Source of the DNA: Phycomyces blakesleeanus NRRL 1555(-)
Lineage: Eukaryota > Mucoromycota > Mucoromycetes > Mucorales > Phycomycetaceae
Direction of reading: 5' to 3'
Length of the DNA stretch: 64,000 bases
Assembly (NCBI RefSeq): GCF_001638985.1
Contig: NW_017265175.1
Coordinates: 5,870 to 69,869 of the forward strand
Under the pieces are notes generated by a model. It was given only the letters and a program-made list of their open reading frames with translations. It did not search any database and was not told the DNA's origin. Below are positions 60,877 through 64,000 of this stretch, piece after piece. The first letter of the stretch is position 1, and the number at the start of each line of letters is the position of its first letter. Both the position numbers and the translations under genes were made by a program.

Positions 60877-63285
60877 ATTTATTTATTTATTTTTATTTTA
60901 GGATGGCTTTGTATTCTTCTTTAATGCAACTGTTAAAAGGAAGCTTTTGTGTGTAAGCAGTGTAATGATTTCCAAGGTTAAAAGCAAAAGTTTTTTGTTT
61001 TCAATAAAGCATAAAAAGAGCATTTAGGTGATCGTGCAGAAGTATGGACCTGGTAGCATGCATCTTAAGCAAACAGCTTCTGCGCCGATCTGTATCTTTT
61101 GTCTTTTGGTCTCCTTTTTTTAGCTCTTTTAACCTGTTCTGGTACCAGTTATTATTCAAAATATTAATAACTATACCTTTGTCAATAGTTTCAGGTGTAT
61201 ATATCTATAATAAAGTATTCCTTCTGGCCACAATCAAAGCATGTACCATCTACAATATTATTGCTAACTTTGATCAGAAGCGCGTGTTACTAATACTGTC
61301 TCAATGTTTAATTTTAAAGAAAACAAAATAAATCTTAAGCATTCGCATTATACTTTGTACAGTGGACTGAACAATAATCGACTTTTCTTCAAAGTTTATT
61401 CTAAAAAAAAAGGTATAAGATATGCATGGTGTTGAATTATCAAACAGTTCTTAAGATCACCAAGGGCACTACAATATATTTACCTTGAAGACCCTTTGTT
61501 CTTGAATGCCTTACATATTGCATTCATGTTTATCGTGCTTTGACTATGTTTTGTCTTCCAGTACAATACAATACATTGGAATGTAATTGGTAGCCTTTTT
61601 TTTTGAAAAGAAAAGAAAAGATGCATCCTTTTATTTCTTAAAGACGGTAAATGGAAACTGATGGGGCTATTTAAACATGATTCCTTCTTATTTATGTATT
61701 ATTATTTTTGGCATCCTATATGAAATTTACAAAGTTAGAAAGCCCAGGTTTTTTTTTCTTACTCAATCTTGGTATTTAACTCATCTCAACTCGTATTCAC
61801 GTGCTGATTGGAGTGAGGTTAATAAGTACTAGTCTATCATATAAAAAATAAGTATCTGAAATATGTGTATATATATATATTTTAGATCTTTGTAAGCATA
61901 GTAACTAATAGTTGATGTCTATCTTTAGCTTTAAAGAAAATAAAATGACTTTAAAAGACATTTATCTTGGGAAGTTTGTCCAGCTGCTGGATATACCTGT
62001 TGCTAAGAAAAAACAAGACTTTGGCTTCTTAGGATACCGAAACAATGTCTCGATCAACTAAAAGGGTGAATCTGAATACGGCCATAAAATTGATTTGATA
62101 GCAAAATAAATCTCTTCCTGGGCAACACAGTCACTCACATGGACTACTTTAACTTTTCTAAAAAAAAATCGTATAAATATATGTTACAGATATTTAGTTT
62201 TGCTGGCTGCTTTGGTGCATACAAAGATGGTTCATTTACAGTCTGAAAGGATAAAGCACGCCAGTTATAGTATATCAAAAAAAAGAAATGTAGGCCGCAA
62301 ATGACTATTTTTACCATTATTGTGCAATCAAGCATACAAAAGCTTCTTGACAAGTTAAAGCAGTGGGTAAATAGACACACACATATATAAATGTGTGGGG
62401 TTTCTTGCCTTCGTTCATTCATTCATAAATATATTCTTTTTTATATATTATTTAATGTAAAGAGTAGTCCAAGCTAATTCTTGACAGACCTAGACGTTAA
62501 CGTTTCAGTCAAACCATTTACAAAAACAACCTAGCTAGCACCCTTTTTTTTAAAAAAAATAATATCTATAATCTAATATTGTTTTAGGGAATTCAACCTG
62601 GGAAAGTATTCTTGTGCTCAACCCGAAAAATTCCCTAACCATAATCTCCAGTACAAGAAAGAACCAAAAATATATATATATTATATATTATATATTCCTA
62701 TTGCTGGTATTAAACTACGGTATTTTGACTTTGACCTCTTTAGGAGATTCATGTAACAGCATATGTAATATAAAAGAAAGAAATAATAATACAATTCTTC
62801 AAAAATGCATGACAATAATTTCAACTTTAATAAATACTAAAATTGTGTGCAACTTTGGCAATATATTGTGTTGAATTAATTCAATTTAATAAGTTTATTG
62901 TGTATGTATGTGTATATATACATAGATAGAGAAATAATGAAAAAGCAGGTAAAACAAGAATTCACGGTGTGTATATGTATTTGTACAATGAAATGAAGAG
63001 AGAAGAGAAACATAGGTATAATCTCTTTTCGGTAAGGGAAGAAAGAAAAAAAAAAGGAAGAAGCTCTATTCTATTCTAAATATAATGAATTTAATAATAA
63101 GGACAGTAAAGTTGATTGTTACAGAGTAACATAAAAAAAAAGGGCATACAACAAGATAAGATGAAGTCAAGTTAAATTAAGTTCCAAGCCAAACCAAGTT
63201 TCGTTTTTTTTTTCTTTAAAAAAAAAAAGAAACAAAAGAATGGAGGCGTAAGTAAGTAAGTACATTGTAGTTGTAGTCAAGAATG
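60877..63285. other. AT-rich region, no gene recognised
   Basis: About 2.4 kb with short unsupported open frames (61044-61331 +, 62144-62422 -, 62614-62874 +). It contains T8-A8 palindrome at about 62544-62559, GA-rich and TA runs, and a T9CT3-A12 near-palindrome at about 63204-63228. Confidence 0.5.
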
Positions 63286-64000
63286 TTAAGATAGCCACAG
63301 CCTCTTTGTGTCAAACAAACATAAGCCAAGTAGGTAGTTGTGCAGTGGCCGGTGATTAGGTTTCTTGGGAATCAATTCGTTGAGATAAAAGCCATTGGGT
63401 GGGAACTCCATCCTGGAAACCCTGTCATCTTTGGTATTCTCGGATGAACGGCTGTCAAACGTCGCGGGCTCATCGAATGAAAAGGGGTGCCCAGGATTAT
63501 TGTGCTCCAACCCCGACCCCACATGAGGCCATGTCAAAAGATGTTGGGATTGTGTATGGCTTGAAAGTTCTAGTTCTAGTTCATTTTCATGTTCATGATC
63601 ATGAGCACGTTGCTATAATAATGATAATAATGATAACAAAATGAAATGATATATGATTAGACAACTGTTTTCTTCTTGCTTTCATTATTGCCTTATATTG
63701 TATCTTACAGCAATTTAATATTGACCAATGTCTTACCATATAGCAACCTTTTCCTTTGGAAATTGCCCGGTCGAAATTGCGCCTTGTCCTCGTGGTCGTC
63801 TGGTTCATCAGGTAAGGGTTTCTCGGCCGTTCTTTGTCTTTTGTCAATAAGAATAATAATAATAATGGCCAGCCAAGTATGTTATTCTTCATTGGCTCCT
63901 CGCACAAGTTTTTGAATGACCGACTCGGACTTTCTGGGACGTGCAACTTCCAGGCTCCTGGCATGCCGCTTTCGGGACAGATAGTTTGTGGTTGGGATGG
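63286..64000 (-). CDS. 3' part of an unidentified spliced gene (truncated by window end)
   Basis: The minus-strand frame enters from beyond 64000 ('ICPESGMPGAWKLHVPES' near the edge), continues 'SFKNLCEEPMKNN' and, after a possible intron of (TAT)n-rich sequence, 'NPYLMNQTTTRTRRNFDRAI' and 'SKGKGCYM'. A GTAAGACATTG donor near 63736 pairs with a TTATTATAG acceptor near 63613. The last exon has a His/Glu-rich start 'QRAHDHEHENELELELSS', then 'FPPNGFYLNELIPKKPNH' and a stop at 63286. No domain recognised. The coding character is good because both exons join in frame. Confidence 0.55.

Noticed and set aside
61044..61331. Plus-strand 95-codon open frame
   Set aside because: Hydrophobic AT-rich composition, no motif and no splice or promoter context; likely chance.

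Overview
The window looks like nuclear DNA of an early-diverging fungus, most likely Mucoromycota (Mucorales-type). Evidence: very AT-rich non-coding DNA, many short introns with GTAAGT/GTATRT donors, fungal-type amino-acid aminotransferase genes (HIS5, ARG8), a YPD1-type phosphotransfer protein, and mobile elements of kinds common in these fungi (a Tnp2/Plavaka-type DNA transposon, a LINE with APE endonuclease, a Fanzor/TnpB-type relic). The lineage is inferred from gene content and style, not from an alignment.

Layout. (1) 0.6-3.5 kb: a satellite of about 90 copies of a ~31 bp AT-rich unit with visible higher-order repeats. (2) 3.8-4.24 kb: a tRNA-like sequence followed by a ~307 bp dispersed repeat. 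Its second, inverted copy lies at 39.54-39.85 kb beside a genuine tRNA-Ser(AGA) gene and has a target-site duplication. (3) 4.24-8.6 kb: no gene recognised. (4) 8.6-13.6 kb: two decayed Tnp2/Plavaka-like transposase copies with a small hypothetical gene between them. (5) 13.6-21.45 kb: the most unusual region, about 71 tandem units of ~106 bp. On the minus strand each unit reads as a ~55 nt GC-richer block bounded by TAG on its left and AG|GTATA on its right, separated by ~50 nt AT-rich intron-like spacers. An ATG-bearing candidate first exon lies at its upstream end and a classic TACTAAT/poly-T/ACAG acceptor at its downstream end. It looks like a giant microexon-array gene, or the remains of one. 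(6) 21.5-26 kb: largely gene-free.

(7) 26-31.3 kb, minus strand: an MTM1/SLC25A39-like mitochondrial carrier and a START-domain protein. (8) 32.95-38.4 kb, minus strand: a nearly full-length but stop-ridden LINE (CCHC ORF1; APE + RT + C-terminal zinc finger ORF2) carrying a ~190 bp insertion. (9) 39.3-43.1 kb: tRNA-Ser, the dispersed repeat and a small Ser-rich ORF. (10) 43.1-58.5 kb: the gene-rich core, with HIS5 (-), a BLOC-1 subunit 2-like protein (+), ARG8 (+), the USE1-like SNARE (+), a YPD1-like phosphotransfer protein (-) and an SQS1-like G-patch protein (-). (11) 58.85-60.9 kb: a degenerate Fanzor-like nuclease gene (-) whose zinc ribbon is deleted. (12) 60.9-63.3 kb: no gene recognised. 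(13) 63.3-64 kb: the 3' part of an unidentified gene running off the window.

The conserved genes are ordinary housekeeping functions: His and Arg biosynthesis, endosome/lysosome positioning, ER retrograde SNARE, osmosensing phosphorelay, RNA helicase cofactor, mitochondrial carrier and lipid transfer. They do not form a cluster with one function. All exon boundaries were read by eye and need transcript support.
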